Positions 8,366 to 17,607 of a DNA stretch of 64,000 nt are shown here, one piece after another (position 1 is the first letter of the stretch; every line of letters begins with the position of its first letter). The stretch spans positions 248,001-312,000 of the forward strand of contig NZ_CP031194.1 in the NCBI RefSeq assembly GCF_003344965.1. Reading direction: 5' to 3'. Made by a program: the position numbers and the translations under genes. The DNA is from Streptomyces paludis (GTDB taxonomy: Bacteria; Actinomycetota; Actinomycetes; Streptomycetales; Streptomycetaceae). Below the pieces are notes generated by a model. It ran no database searches. It was given only the letters and a program-made list of their open reading frames with translations, and was not told where the DNA came from.

Positions 8366-11262
8366 GGCGTGCCCTCCTGGTGGGAGCCGACAAGGGTGAG
8401 CGGCTCGTCGGGTACGGGACGCTCCGGGACGGTGTCGGCGGCGGTGAAGTGGTACGTGCCCGAGGCGACCCGGTAGACGGCGTGTTCCGGTTCCGCGGCG
8501 AGAAGCGCGACCTGGCCGTCGTGCCCCGGCTCCGCGCCCGACTCACGGACCGACGCGGGGTCGGCGGTGGGCACGTACACCTCGGCGTCGGCGCCCGGCG
8601 GCACCCGCAGCCACAGGGAGAACACACCGTCGCGGCGCTCCCAGCGCACCTCGGCCGTGCCGCGCACCGACGCGTAGCGGGCACTCGCCCGGGTCAGTGT
8701 GCCGGGGCGCGGCCGGACCCGCAGATGGCGGTAGCCGACGGAGTCGGGGCGCTGGTCGAGTCCGGCGACACCGCGGTGGAGCCACTCCCCGATGGAGCCG
8801 AGCGCGTAGTGGTTGAAGGAGTTCATGGAGGGCGCGCGGAATCCGGCCTCGGGGGTCCAGCCGTCCCAGCGCTCCCAGACGGTGGTGGCGCCGTGGCGCA
8901 GCGGGAAGAGCCACGAGGGCACTTCCGTACGGCGCAGCAGCGCGTGCGCGAGGTCGGCCCTGCCGTACGAGTCGAGGACGGGCGCGGCGAGCGCGACGCC
9001 GAGGAAGCCGGTCCTGAGGGCCGGTCCGGCGGACTCGATCAGCTCGGCGAGCCGGCGGACGGCCGCGTCCGTACGGTCCGCGGGCAGCAGGCCGAAGGCG
9101 AGGGCGAGGAGATAGCCGGTCTGGGTGTCGCCCTCGATGACCAGGCCCGCTCTGTCGTTACGGTCCTCGCCACCGGTACGGTCCTCGCCGCCGGTACGGA
9201 CGAAGCGCTCGGTGAACACGGCGCGGACAGCGGCGGCGAGCCGGTGGTACTCACGCGCGGTCGCCCGCTCCCCCAGCGCCTCGGCGGCGCGCGCGGTGAG
9301 ATGGGCGCTGTGCGCGAAGCAGGCGGTGGCGACCACCTCGCGCGGGGTGGGGGTGCCGGGGGCCAGCCAGTCCGCGAAGTGCGGGCCGACCTTGTGCCGC
9401 CAGACCAGGTCGGGATTGTGACGGCGGATCAGATCGACCCAGGCGCGCATGGCGGGCAGCGCGCGGGAGAGGAAGCGCGGATCGCCGTACGTACGGTAGA
9501 GGTGCCAGGGGATGATCACCCCGGCGTCGCCCCAGCCGGGGGCGCCCTCGTCGGCGACCCCGGCGAGGCGCGGCGCGACGTTGGTGAAGCCGCCCTCGGG
9601 GGTGCGGGCGTCCTCGATGTCGCGCAGCCACTTGGTGAAGAAGGCGGCGACATCGGCGTTGCGCGCGGCCGTCGGCAGGAACACCTGGGCGTCCGCGAGC
9701 CAGCCGAGCCGTTCGTCGCGCTGCGGGCAGTCGGTGGGCACACTGACGAAGTTGGAGCGCTGGCCCCACTCGACACAGCGGTGCAGCCGCTCGACGGTGG
9801 GGTCGGAGCAGGCGAACGCGCCGGTCCACGGGGTGTCGCTGTGCAGGGCGACCGCGGTGATGTCCGCGGCGGACAGCTCGGGCAGGCCGTCGATCTCGGC
9901 GTACCGGAACCCGTGGTAGGTGAAGCCCGGCTCGAAGACGGTGTGGGGGCGGCCGTCACCGATCAGTACGTCGGTGGCGGCGGCGGTGCGCAGATTGGCG
10001 GTGTAGAGACCGCCGTCGTCGTCCAGGGCTTCGGCGTGCCGTACGGTCACCCGGGCGCCGGTGGCGAGCGCGGTGACGCGGAGCCGGACCCGGCCGGCGA
10101 GGTTCTGGCCGAAGTCGACGACATGGCGGCGGGCGCCGGTCCGGGTGACCGTGCGCGCGGGCAGCTCGGCCATGGCCCGTACGGGCTCGTCCACGGAGGC
10201 GACGAGGAGGCGGTGGTCGGCGTCGGTGACCAGCGCGGGCCGCAGGGCGCGGTCGTCGAAGCCGGGCAGCTCCCAGCCGTCGGCGGCATGGCGCAGATCG
10301 TGGCACTCGCCCATGAGCAGATCGGCGTGGCGGACGGCGCCGGTGCCGGTGCGCCAGGTTGCGTCGGTGGCGACGACGGCCGTGCGGCCGTCCGCGCCGG
10401 TGAGGTGGAGTTCGGCGAGGAGCTGGGGGAAGGTGCCGTAATGGGCGCCCGCCCGGCGCGGTTCGAAGCCGACGAAGCCGCTCCACCAGCCGTCGGCGAG
10501 GGTCGCGGCGAGGACGTTCTCGCCGTCGCGGAGCAGCGCGGTCACGTCGTACGTCTGGTACTGGATCCGGCGGGTGTAGTCGGTCCAGCCGGGCGCGAGT
10601 TCGGCGTCGCCGGCCCGGACGCCGTTGAGCCGTACCTCGTAGAGTCCGCGCGCGCTCACATACAGCCGGGCGCGGGTGACGGCGGTGGCGGTGAAGGCGC
10701 GCCGCAGGAGGGGGCAGGGGGCCAGCCCGTGGTCGTCGAGGGCGCGTTCGCCCTCGGTGGGGGCGTCCATGACGGGGACGGGGCGCGGGTCGTGGGTGAT
10801 CCAGGAGGCGCGCCACTCCGGCGCGCCGTCGCCGATGAAGGCGGTCTCGAACCACGAGGTGGCCTCGCCCGGCCCGGCCGCCGCCCCGGTCTCGGTACGG
10901 GCCCCCTCCCCCGTACCCGCCGCGCCCCAGACGGTGACCCGCCAGTGGTAGCGGGTACGGGAGCGCAGCGGCGGCCCCGCGTAGAGCACGCCGAGGGCGT
11001 CGGGGTCCTCGACGCGGCCGGTGTCCCAGAGCGGGCGCCCGCCGTCGGCGAGGGCGCCGGGGTCCTCCGCGACCCGGACCCGGTAGGCGGCGGGGTCGTC
11101 GCCGCGGCGGTCGGCGGCCAGCCGCCAGCCGAGCAGCGGGGCGCGTTCGCCGGTGCCGAGCGGGGTGGTGCGGTGGTCGCAGCGCAGGGCGTGGGGCCGG
11201 AGGCCGGACGCCTCCGGCGGCTGCGTACGGCGTGGCTCGGTACCGGACACGGACACGGGCAC
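8362..11262 (-). CDS. Alpha-L-rhamnosidase (GH78)
   Basis: Glycoside hydrolase releasing terminal alpha-L-rhamnose, 966 aa, typical of large multi-domain GH78 enzymes. In order I see an Ig/fibronectin-like N-terminal domain, a carbohydrate-binding domain with RRHVVDFGQNLAGRVRLRV, and an (alpha/alpha)6 barrel with CPQRDERLGWLADAQVFL, which matches the family's conserved acidic segment. Further segments are WGDAGVIIPWHLY and MNSFNHYALGSIGEWLHRG. No signal peptide is visible from GTG 11262 (GAGGAAGGA upstream), so it is probably cytoplasmic and acts on substrate imported by the three downstream transporter genes. It leads the operon. Confidence 0.93.
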   Translation of the reverse strand: MPVSVSGTEPRRTQPPEASGLRPHALRCDHRTTPLGTGERAPLLGWRLAADRRGDDPAAYRVRVAEDPGALADGGRPLWDTGRVEDPDALGVLYAGPPLRSRTRYHWRVTVWGAAGTGEGARTETGAAAGPGEATSWFETAFIGDGAPEWRASWITHDPRPVPVMDAPTEGERALDDHGLAPCPLLRRAFTATAVTRARLYVSARGLYEVRLNGVRAGDAELAPGWTDYTRRIQYQTYDVTALLRDGENVLAATLADGWWSGFVGFEPRRAGAHYGTFPQLLAELHLTGADGRTAVVATDATWRTGTGAVRHADLLMGECHDLRHAADGWELPGFDDRALRPALVTDADHRLLVASVDEPVRAMAELPARTVTRTGARRHVVDFGQNLAGRVRLRVTALATGARVTVRHAEALDDDGGLYTANLRTAAATDVLIGDGRPHTVFEPGFTYHGFRYAEIDGLPELSAADITAVALHSDTPWTGAFACSDPTVERLHRCVEWGQRSNFVSVPTDCPQRDERLGWLADAQVFLPTAARNADVAAFFTKWLRDIEDARTPEGGFTNVAPRLAGVADEGAPGWGDAGVIIPWHLYRTYGDPRFLSRALPAMRAWVDLIRRHNPDLVWRHKVGPHFADWLAPGTPTPREVVATACFAHSAHLTARAAEALGERATAREYHRLAAAVRAVFTERFVRTGGEDRTGGEDRNDRAGLVIEGDTQTGYLLALAFGLLPADRTDAAVRRLAELIESAGPALRTGFLGVALAAPVLDSYGRADLAHALLRRTEVPSWLFPLRHGATTVWERWDGWTPEAGFRAPSMNSFNHYALGSIGEWLHRGVAGLDQRPDSVGYRHLRVRPRPGTLTRASARYASVRGTAEVRWERRDGVFSLWLRVPPGADAEVYVPTADPASVRESGAEPGHDGQVALLAAEPEHAVYRVASGTYHFTAADTVPERPVPDEPLTLVGSHQEGTP

Positions 11263-11350
11263 GTCCTTCCTCGGCGCCGGGCGGACGGCGCGTCACCTGT
11301 GGCCGTACGCCGCGGCGCACCTGGCGTGAACCCGACGTGAAGACGGCCCC

Positions 11351-11386
11351 TCACACATGTGAAATCTAACGCCAATTCTGTGGCGT
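11351..11386. promoter_or_regulatory. Paired inverted repeats upstream of the rhamnosidase operon
   Basis: Two symmetric sites sit 89-124 nt upstream of the GTG: TCACA-CA-TGTGA (11351-11362), and ACGCCA-ATTCTG-TGGCGT (11369-11386) with perfect 6-bp arms and a 6-nt spacer. The region is AT-richer than its surroundings. On the minus strand TAGATT (11368-11363) between the two repeats could serve as a -10. They are good candidates for operators of this operon; the regulator is unknown. Confidence 0.5.
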
Positions 11387-11583
11387 GGAGACTAAGAGGC
11401 GCTCGCGAGGAGTGTCAAGGGTGGCGACGGGGCAGCGTAGCGGTGCCCGCACCACCGTCCCCGGACCTCCTCGGGCCGCCCTCCGGCCACCTCCAGTCAC
11501 CTCATGGCGCAACTGATCTTCCCTGTACGGCCGCCGTAGAGTCGCCCGTGACAAGCGTTGCCGGCCCGGCGGCGGGTGCTCTT

Positions 11584-11639
11584 GTGACGTGTGATTCCTC
11601 TGTGATATTCACCGTGTGATTACAACATGAACTGACGTT
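11584..11639 (+). promoter_or_regulatory. Repeat array upstream of phoD, possible PHO boxes
   Basis: ATTCACC (11607-11613) resembles the Streptomyces PhoP unit GTTCACC and is followed at 11-nt steps by GATTACA (11618) and GAACTGA (11629), which are weaker matches. GTGAT-type heptamers recur at 11584, 11591, 11602 and 11616. PhoP control of secreted phosphatases is well known in the genus; the match here is imperfect. Confidence 0.4.
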
Positions 11640-11725
11640 AAATCACGCGGGGATCTCCTCTCGGAACCGCCACGCACCCGCCCCGGGCCGACCGGGATCC
11701 CCGCACGACGAACGGACCAGGATTC

Positions 11726-13357
11726 ATGCGTAAGAACACTGGGATCAGCGGCACTTCGGGGCTCGGCACCCGGCTGCCCGGCCCCCCGGGCCTCGGCAGA
11801 CGCGCGCTGCTCGGGGCGACCGGGACCCTGGCGCTGGCGGTGGCCGCCGGAAATCTCTCGGCCGGCCGCGCCGGAGCCGCCGAGCGCTTCCAGGAGGACC
11901 CCTTCGCCCTCGGTGTCGCGTCCGGCGATCCCTGGCCGGACGGCGTCGTCCTGTGGACCCGGCTCGCACCCCGGCCGCTCACCCCCGACGGCAGTGGCGG
12001 CATGTCGCCGCGCGCGGTCACGGTGCTCTGGGAAGTCGCCGACGACGAGCGCTTCGAGCGTGTCGTGAGCCGGGGCTGGGCCCGCGCGGTCGCCGAGCTG
12101 GCCCACTCGGTCCATGTCGAGGTCACCGGCCTCGCGCCCGGCCGGACCTACTTCTACCGCTTCCAGGCGGGCGGGGTGATCAGCCCGGTGGGCCGTACCC
12201 GCACCGCACCCGCGCCGGGCAGCCGGCCGAAGTCCCTCAGCTTCGCCTTCGCCTCCTGCCAGGCGTGGTTCGAGGGCTTCTACACCGCGTACCGGCACAT
12301 GGCCGAGGAGGACCTCGATCTCGTCCTGCACCTGGGCGACTACATCTACGAGAACCCCATCGACGCGATGGGCGGGGTACGGAACACCCCGGTGGCGGCC
12401 GAACTCCGCGGCGAGCCGACGACCCTCGCCCAGTACCGCAACCGGCACGCCCTGCACCGCTACGACGCCGATCTGATCGCCGCCCACCAGGCCCACCCGT
12501 TCGCCGTCGTGTGGGACGACCACGAGGTCGAGGACAACTGGGCGGGCGACCGCTCCAAGCACACGGACGTGGACCCGGCGGTCTTCCGGGTGCGCGCCGC
12601 CGCCGCGTTCCAGGCGTACTACGAACACCTGCCGCTGCGGCTGCCCAACAAGCCCCGCGGCTTCGACACCCGGATGTACCGCTCGCTGCGCTACGGCCGG
12701 CTGGCTTCCTTCCACATCCTCGACACCCGGCTCTTCCGCGACGACCAGGCGTGCGGCGACGGTACGCGGGCCGGCTGCGCCGAGCGCCTCGACCCCGGCC
12801 GCACCATCCTCGGCGCCGAGCAGGAGAACTGGCTGTACAGCGGCCTCGGCCGCTCCGACACCACCTGGAACCTGATCCCGCAGCAGATCGCGATGAACCA
12901 GGTCGACACCGACCCGGGCCCCGGGCAGTCCTTCGTGATGGACTTCTGGGACGGCTACGCGGCCTCCCGGCAGCGGCTGTTCGACCAGATCGTCGCCCGG
13001 AACGTCAGCAACCCCGTTGTGCTGACCGGCGATATGCACCGCCATCTCGTCGCCGACCTCAAGCGCGACTTCGACCGGCCGGACTCGCCCACCATCGGCG
13101 TCGAGTTCATCGGCACATCCATCTCCACCAAGAAGGACGGGGTGGACCTGGACCCCTCGGGGGCCAGTCTGCTCGCCGCCAACGAGCACATCAAGTTCAC
13201 CAACTACCAGCGCGGTTACGTACGGTGCACCGCCACCCCGGAGCAGTGCCGCGCGGACTTCCGGGTGCTCCCCTACGTCACACGGCCGGGCGCGCCCGTG
13301 TCGACACGCGTCTCGTTCGCCACCGAGGCGGGCCGGCCGGGCGTCCAGCCGGTGTGA
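11726..13357 (+). CDS. phoD: Alkaline phosphatase D, secreted phosphodiesterase/phosphomonoesterase
   Basis: Extracellular metal-dependent phosphatase that recovers phosphate from phosphodiesters and monoesters, 543 aa. The N-terminus is a Tat signal (LGRRALLGATGTLALAVAAG). The PhoD N-terminal domain follows (FALGVASGDPWPDGVVLWTR), then the metallophosphatase core: FASCQAWFEGFYTAY, DLVLHLGDYIYE, VVWDDHEVEDNWAGD and a late GDMHRH motif. These are the expected metal-ligand segments. ATG 11726 has CCAGGA upstream. The gene stands alone and is closed by a strong hairpin shared with the convergent aspartase gene. Phosphate starvation is the expected inducer. Confidence 0.93.
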   Translation: MRKNTGISGTSGLGTRLPGPPGLGRRALLGATGTLALAVAAGNLSAGRAGAAERFQEDPFALGVASGDPWPDGVVLWTRLAPRPLTPDGSGGMSPRAVTVLWEVADDERFERVVSRGWARAVAELAHSVHVEVTGLAPGRTYFYRFQAGGVISPVGRTRTAPAPGSRPKSLSFAFASCQAWFEGFYTAYRHMAEEDLDLVLHLGDYIYENPIDAMGGVRNTPVAAELRGEPTTLAQYRNRHALHRYDADLIAAHQAHPFAVVWDDHEVEDNWAGDRSKHTDVDPAVFRVRAAAAFQAYYEHLPLRLPNKPRGFDTRMYRSLRYGRLASFHILDTRLFRDDQACGDGTRAGCAERLDPGRTILGAEQENWLYSGLGRSDTTWNLIPQQIAMNQVDTDPGPGQSFVMDFWDGYAASRQRLFDQIVARNVSNPVVLTGDMHRHLVADLKRDFDRPDSPTIGVEFIGTSISTKKDGVDLDPSGASLLAANEHIKFTNYQRGYVRCTATPEQCRADFRVLPYVTRPGAPVSTRVSFATEAGRPGVQPV

Positions 13358-13362
13358 GGCGG

Positions 13363-13395
13363 GGGCCGCGCGCGCCGCAACGGTGCGCGCGGCCC
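13363..13395. terminator. Bidirectional hairpin between phoD and aspA
   Basis: An 11-bp arm GGGCCGCGCGC (13363-13373) pairs with 13385-13395. After one mismatch, CCG/CGG pairs close a 3-nt CAA loop. It fits exactly between the stop codons of two convergent genes, so it probably ends transcription both ways. There is no U tract, as is usual in Streptomyces. Confidence 0.75.
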
Positions 13396-13399
13396 TCCC

Positions 13400-14887
13400 T
13401 CAGGACGCGGCGCCCGTACCCCCGGCGTCCGTACCCTCGGCGTCCGCGTTTTCAACGGCCTTGCCCTCAGGGCCACTTCCCGTGCCCGTTCCGGTGCCCG
13501 CGAGGACCTCGGGGCGCAGCAGGGCGGCCAGGGTAGCGGCGGGCAGCAGTCCGCGCTCCAGCACCAGTTCGGCGACACCGCGCCCGGTGGCGAGGGCCTC
13601 CTTGGCGATCTCGGTCGCGGCGAGGTAGCCGATGTGCGGGTTGAGCGCGGTGACGAGCCCGATGGAGTTCTCCACGGTCGCGCGCAGGGTGTCCACATTG
13701 GCGGTGATGCCGGAGACACAGCGCTCGGCGAGCGTGAGGCAGGCGGCCCGCAGATGGGTGATGGACTCCGAGAGCGAGTGCAGGATGATCGGCTCGAACG
13801 CGTTGAGCTGGAGCTGCCCGGCCTCGGCGGCCATGGTGATGGTGACGTCGTTGCCGATCACCTCGAAGGCGACCTGGTTGACGACCTCCGGGATCACCGG
13901 GTTGACCTTGCCGGGCATGATGCTGGAACCCGCCTGCACCGGCGGCAGGTTGATCTCGGCGAAGCCGGCGCGCGGCCCGGAGGAGAGCAGCCGCAGGTCG
14001 TTGCAGCTCTTGGAGAGCTTGACGGCGATGCGCTTGAGGACACCGGAGAGATGGACGAACGCCCCGCAGTCCTGGGTGGCCTCGACCAGGTTGGCGGCGG
14101 TGACCAGCGGCAGTCCGGTGATCGCGGCGAGATGGCCGCGGGCCGACTCGGCGTAACCGGCGGGGGCGTTGAGCCCGGTGCCGATCGCGGTCGCGCCGAG
14201 GTTGATCTCGTGGACGAGCAGGACGGCCTCGGCGAGCCGGCTCTCGTCCTCCTCCAGCATCACCGCGTACGCGGAGAACTCCTGGCCCAGGGTCATGGGC
14301 ACGGCGTCCTGGAGCTGGGTGCGGCCCATCTTGATGACCTCGCGGAACTCCTCGGCCTTGGCGGCGAAGGCGCGGCGCAGCACGGCCATCGCGTCGAGGA
14401 GTTCATGGACGGCGAGGATCGTGGCTACATTGACGGCCGTCGGGTAGACGTCGTTGGTCGACTGGCCGAGGTTGACGTCCTCGTTGGGGTGCAGCGCGGT
14501 GTAGTCGCCCTTGGCGCGGCCGAGGAGTTCCAGCGCCCGGTTGGCGATGACCTCGTTGGCGTTCATGTTGGTGGACGTACCGGCGCCGCCCTGGATCACA
14601 TCGACCACGAACTGGTCGTGCAGCGCGCCGTCCTCGCGGATCTCCCGGCAGGCGGCGGCGATCGCGCCGGCCTTCACCGCGGTGAGCAGCCCGAGTTCCT
14701 CGTTGGCGCGGGCCGCGGCCTCCTTGACGGCGGCCAGCGCGTTGATCAGATGGGGGTACGCGGAGATCGGCGTACCGGTGATCGGGAAGTTCTCGGAGGC
14801 GCGCAGCGTGTGGACGCCCCAGTACGCGTCGGCGGGTATGTCGCGGTCGCCGAGCAGATCGTGTTCGCGGCGCAGGCCGGCGGTCAT
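13400..14887 (-). CDS. aspA: Aspartate ammonia-lyase (aspartase)
   Basis: Converts L-aspartate to fumarate and ammonia, 495 aa. It belongs to the fumarase/aspartase superfamily, with the signature loop GSSIMPGKVNP and conserved segments GAGTSTNMNANEV, QSTNDVYPTA and GRTQLQDAVPMTLGQEF. The latter fit aspartase better than fumarase. ATG 14887 is preceded by GAAGGA; a longer reading frame begins upstream but has no ribosome site. The last 35 residues are a Gly/Thr/Ala-rich low-complexity tail. It lies 141 bp after the asparaginase gene on the same strand and completes Asn to Asp to fumarate. Confidence 0.92.
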   Translation of the reverse strand: MTAGLRREHDLLGDRDIPADAYWGVHTLRASENFPITGTPISAYPHLINALAAVKEAAARANEELGLLTAVKAGAIAAACREIREDGALHDQFVVDVIQGGAGTSTNMNANEVIANRALELLGRAKGDYTALHPNEDVNLGQSTNDVYPTAVNVATILAVHELLDAMAVLRRAFAAKAEEFREVIKMGRTQLQDAVPMTLGQEFSAYAVMLEEDESRLAEAVLLVHEINLGATAIGTGLNAPAGYAESARGHLAAITGLPLVTAANLVEATQDCGAFVHLSGVLKRIAVKLSKSCNDLRLLSSGPRAGFAEINLPPVQAGSSIMPGKVNPVIPEVVNQVAFEVIGNDVTITMAAEAGQLQLNAFEPIILHSLSESITHLRAACLTLAERCVSGITANVDTLRATVENSIGLVTALNPHIGYLAATEIAKEALATGRGVAELVLERGLLPAATLAALLRPEVLAGTGTGTGSGPEGKAVENADAEGTDAGGTGAAS

Positions 14888-15028
14888 GGCGAAGGTGTCC
14901 TTCGGGTGGTGGCGGGTACGTACGGGCGGTGCCGCCGGGCGGACCGGCGGGCGGACAGAGAACCACGGGGCGGCGGGGACGGGGCTTTCGCCCCCGCCGC
15001 CCCCTGTCATACGGGCCCCGGCGGGGGG

Positions 15029-16087
15029 CTATGGAGCGGGTTCCTCGGGGGCTCGGGGAGCCAGCGCGCCCGCCGCCCGCAGGCTCCCCACCTCCGCGCC
15101 GCCGCCGATGACGGGCGTACGGGCGAACCCGGCGAGGATCCCGGGGTCGACCCCGGCCCGCGCGAGGGCCGCCGCCGTCACCGGCATCCGGGCCCGGTCG
15201 GCGCCGTCGGCGATCTTGACGCCGACGGCCCGCCCGTCGGGCAGCGCCGCGACCTGGACGCCCTCGAAGCCGTCCTTGGCGAGCAGCCCCGGCACCGCCC
15301 GCATCAGCCGGGCGACATCGCGCCCGGTGCCGGAGACCATCTCCGGGTACGCGCGCATCGCGTGCGCCACCCGGCCCTCGTCGGTGCCGGGCGCGGCCGT
15401 CGCCAGCCGGGCGATCGCCCGGGTCAGGCCGTGCAGCGAGACCGAGTAGAGCGGGGCGCCGCAGCCGTCGACGGTGACCCGGGCGATGCGCTGGCCCGTG
15501 AGGTCCTCGACGGTCTCGGCGAGGGCGCGCTGGAGGGGGTGCCCGGCGTCGGCGTAGTTCTCCAGCGGCCACCCCCTGGCCTGGGCCGTCAGCACCATGG
15601 CCGCGTGCTTGCCCGAGCAGTTCTGGGCGAGCCGGGTCCGGCCGTGGCCGAGCCGCAGCCACTCCTCGCGCCGCTCCGCGCCGTAGGGCAGATCGGGCAC
15701 GTTGCGCAGGTCGTCCTCGCTGAGCCCGGCGGCGTCGAGGATGCGCCGGGCCGTGGTCAGGTGGCGCTCCTCCCCGGAGTGGCTGGCCGCGGTGAGGGCC
15801 AGCGCCTCGTCGTCGAGCGGTGGCAGCCCCGCGCGCAGCAGCCCGACCGCCTGGAGCGGCTTGAGCGCGGAGCGCGGGTAGAACGCGGCCTCGATGTCGC
15901 CGGCCAGGAACTCGACGCCGCCGTCGGCGGCCAGGACCACGACCGAGCCGTGGTGGACGCCTTCGATGACCCCGCCGCGTACGACATGGGCGAGCGGGAC
16001 ATGCGCCGGCTCGCGGACCTCGGGCGCCGCCGCGGGGGTGGTGCGGCGAGGGGTGGTGTGCCGGGGGGTGGTGGTGAGGTCGGTCAT
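15029..16087 (-). CDS. L-asparaginase (AnsA/AsgA II family, Pfam asparaginase_II type)
   Basis: Cytoplasmic asparaginase of the actinobacterial/rhizobial type, 352 aa, with no signal peptide. Typical family segments are ARVTVDGCGAPLYSVSLHGL, RLAQNCSGKHAAMVLTA, AASHSGEERHL and YPEMVSGTGRDVARLM; the Ser/Lys and Cys residues expected of the family are present. Its ATG lies only 2 nt beyond the permease stop, so translation is coupled. With the permease upstream and aspartase downstream, it supplies aspartate from imported asparagine. Confidence 0.9.
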   Translation of the reverse strand: MTDLTTTPRHTTPRRTTPAAAPEVREPAHVPLAHVVRGGVIEGVHHGSVVVLAADGGVEFLAGDIEAAFYPRSALKPLQAVGLLRAGLPPLDDEALALTAASHSGEERHLTTARRILDAAGLSEDDLRNVPDLPYGAERREEWLRLGHGRTRLAQNCSGKHAAMVLTAQARGWPLENYADAGHPLQRALAETVEDLTGQRIARVTVDGCGAPLYSVSLHGLTRAIARLATAAPGTDEGRVAHAMRAYPEMVSGTGRDVARLMRAVPGLLAKDGFEGVQVAALPDGRAVGVKIADGADRARMPVTAAALARAGVDPGILAGFARTPVIGGGAEVGSLRAAGALAPRAPEEPAP

Positions 16088-16089
16088 GC

Positions 16090-17607
16090 TCAGCTTTCGG
16101 TGTGATCGGTGCGATCGGTGTCGCGGGTGGTCCCCGTACGGCCGGCACGCTCCAGCAGGGCGGTGTCCCGTACGGTGCCGACGCGGCCCCGTACGAGGAA
16201 CCAGCCCGCGACCAGCGCCGCGATGATCACCGGCAGGGAGAGCACGGTGGTCCGGCCGGCGCCGCCGTCCGCGTACATCAGGACGAGCACGGAGGCGAGG
16301 AAGACCAGCGTGATGATCTCGGTGTACGGCGAGAACGGCAGCTGGTAGCCGGGGCGGGAGAGCCGGCCGAGCTGGGTCTTCCGCCAGAAGAGCAGATGGC
16401 AGATCATGATCATGCCCCAGGTGGACAGGATGCCGATCGCGGCGAAGTTCAGCACGATCTCGAAGGCGTCCTTCGGCACGACGAAGTTGAGCCCGACGCC
16501 CAGGACGCAGATGGACGAGGTCAGCAGGATGCCGCCGTAGGGCACGTGGTTGCGGCTCATGGCGCCGGTGAACTTCGGCGCGGAGCCGGACATCGCCATG
16601 GAGCGCAGGATGCGGCCGGTGGAGTAGAGGCCGGAGTTGAGGCTGGACATCGCCGCGGTGAGGACGACGAGGTTCATCACACCGCCGGCGGCGGGCACCC
16701 CGATGTTCGACAGCACGGTGACGAAGGGGCTCTCGTCGGCCGTGTACTTGTTCCAGGGCAGCAGCATCGTCAGCAGGATGACCGAGCCGACGTAGAAGAG
16801 CGCCACCCGCCACATGATCGAGTTGATCGCCTTCGGCATGATCTTCTCGGGCTCGGCGGTCTCGCCCGCCGTGACCCCGACCAGCTCGACCGAGGCGTAC
16901 GCGAAGACGACGCCCTGCACGACGAGGAGCATCGGGAGCATTCCGGCGGGGAAGATGCCGCCGTTGTCGGTGATCAGCGAGGGGCCGGGGGTGTGCCCGT
17001 CCACCGGCTGCTGGGTGACCAGCAGGAAGATCCCGATCAGCATGAAGACGACCAGCGCGCTGACCTTGATGATCGCGAACCAGAACTCCATCTCGCCGAA
17101 GAACTTCACGGAGATGAGGTTGACGCTCAGCACGACCGCCAGCGCGATCAGGGCGATCACCCACTGCGGGACATCGGTGAACATGCCCCAGTAGTGGGTG
17201 TAGGTGGCCACCGCCGTGATGTCGGCGATGCCGGTGGTCGCCCAGTTCAGGAAGTACATCCAGCCGGCGACGAAGGCGCCCTTCTCCCCCATGAACTCCC
17301 GGGCGTACGAGACGAACGCGCCGGAGGACGGCCGGTGCAGCACCAGCTCGCCGAGGGCCCGCACCACGAGGAAGGCGAAGATCCCGCAGACCGCGTACGC
17401 GAGGGCGAGGGAGGGGCCGGCGCTGGCGAGCCGGCCGCCCGCGCCCAGGAAGAGTCCGGTACCGATGGCGCCGCCGATGGCGATCATGTTCACGTGCCGG
17501 GACTTCAGGGTCTTGCTGTACCCGGCGTCACCGGCGTCGACGTGGACGTCGTCCCGCTGGTGCTGTGGCGCCTCGTACTGTTCCGCCTGCTGGAGTTGCT
17601 CGCTCAC
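16090..17607 (-). CDS. ansP: Amino-acid permease, probable L-asparagine permease
   Basis: APC-superfamily proton symporter, 505 aa with about 12 membrane segments. After a hydrophilic N-tail comes the diagnostic start of the family, [20 protein letters not shown], then [20 protein letters not shown] and [19 protein letters not shown]. It is closest in feel to AnsP/GabP-type transporters, and the flanking asparaginase makes asparagine the likely substrate. Start GTG 17607 overlaps the regulator stop (GTGA). It is the middle gene of the regulator-permease-asparaginase operon. Confidence 0.9.
   Translation of the reverse strand: MSEQLQQAEQYEAPQHQRDDVHVDAGDAGYSKTLKSRHVNMIAIGGAIGTGLFLGAGGRLASAGPSLALAYAVCGIFAFLVVRALGELVLHRPSSGAFVSYAREFMGEKGAFVAGWMYFLNWATTGIADITAVATYTHYWGMFTDVPQWVIALIALAVVLSVNLISVKFFGEMEFWFAIIKVSALVVFMLIGIFLLVTQQPVDGHTPGPSLITDNGGIFPAGMLPMLLVVQGVVFAYASVELVGVTAGETAEPEKIMPKAINSIMWRVALFYVGSVILLTMLLPWNKYTADESPFVTVLSNIGVPAAGGVMNLVVLTAAMSSLNSGLYSTGRILRSMAMSGSAPKFTGAMSRNHVPYGGILLTSSICVLGVGLNFVVPKDAFEIVLNFAAIGILSTWGMIMICHLLFWRKTQLGRLSRPGYQLPFSPYTEIITLVFLASVLVLMYADGGAGRTTVLSLPVIIAALVAGWFLVRGRVGTVRDTALLERAGRTGTTRDTDRTDHTES

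Larger units (their letters stand above)
11263..11725. other. 463-bp divergent intergenic region (rhamnosidase operon / phoD)
   Basis: Non-coding gap separating the leftward rhamnosidase operon from the rightward phoD gene. It contains inverted repeats near 11351-11386, an unremarkable GC-rich middle, and GTGAT-type repeats with a possible PHO-box array near 11584-11639. Small ORFs here lack ribosome sites and coding bias. Confidence 0.7.

Noticed and set aside
6075..8684. Leftward 869-codon frame through the MalF permease
   Set aside because: Only the last 321 codons look like protein; the rest is an out-of-frame shadow of the binding protein and rhamnosidase.
8317..11340. Rightward 1007-codon open frame opposite the rhamnosidase
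   Set aside because: It is antisense to a well-supported GH78 gene, low in complexity (Gly/Arg/Ala) and has no ribosome site; long antisense frames are normal at this GC content.
11366..11619. Small ORFs in the phoD upstream gap
   Set aside because: They lack ribosome sites and third-position GC bias and lie in the promoter region.
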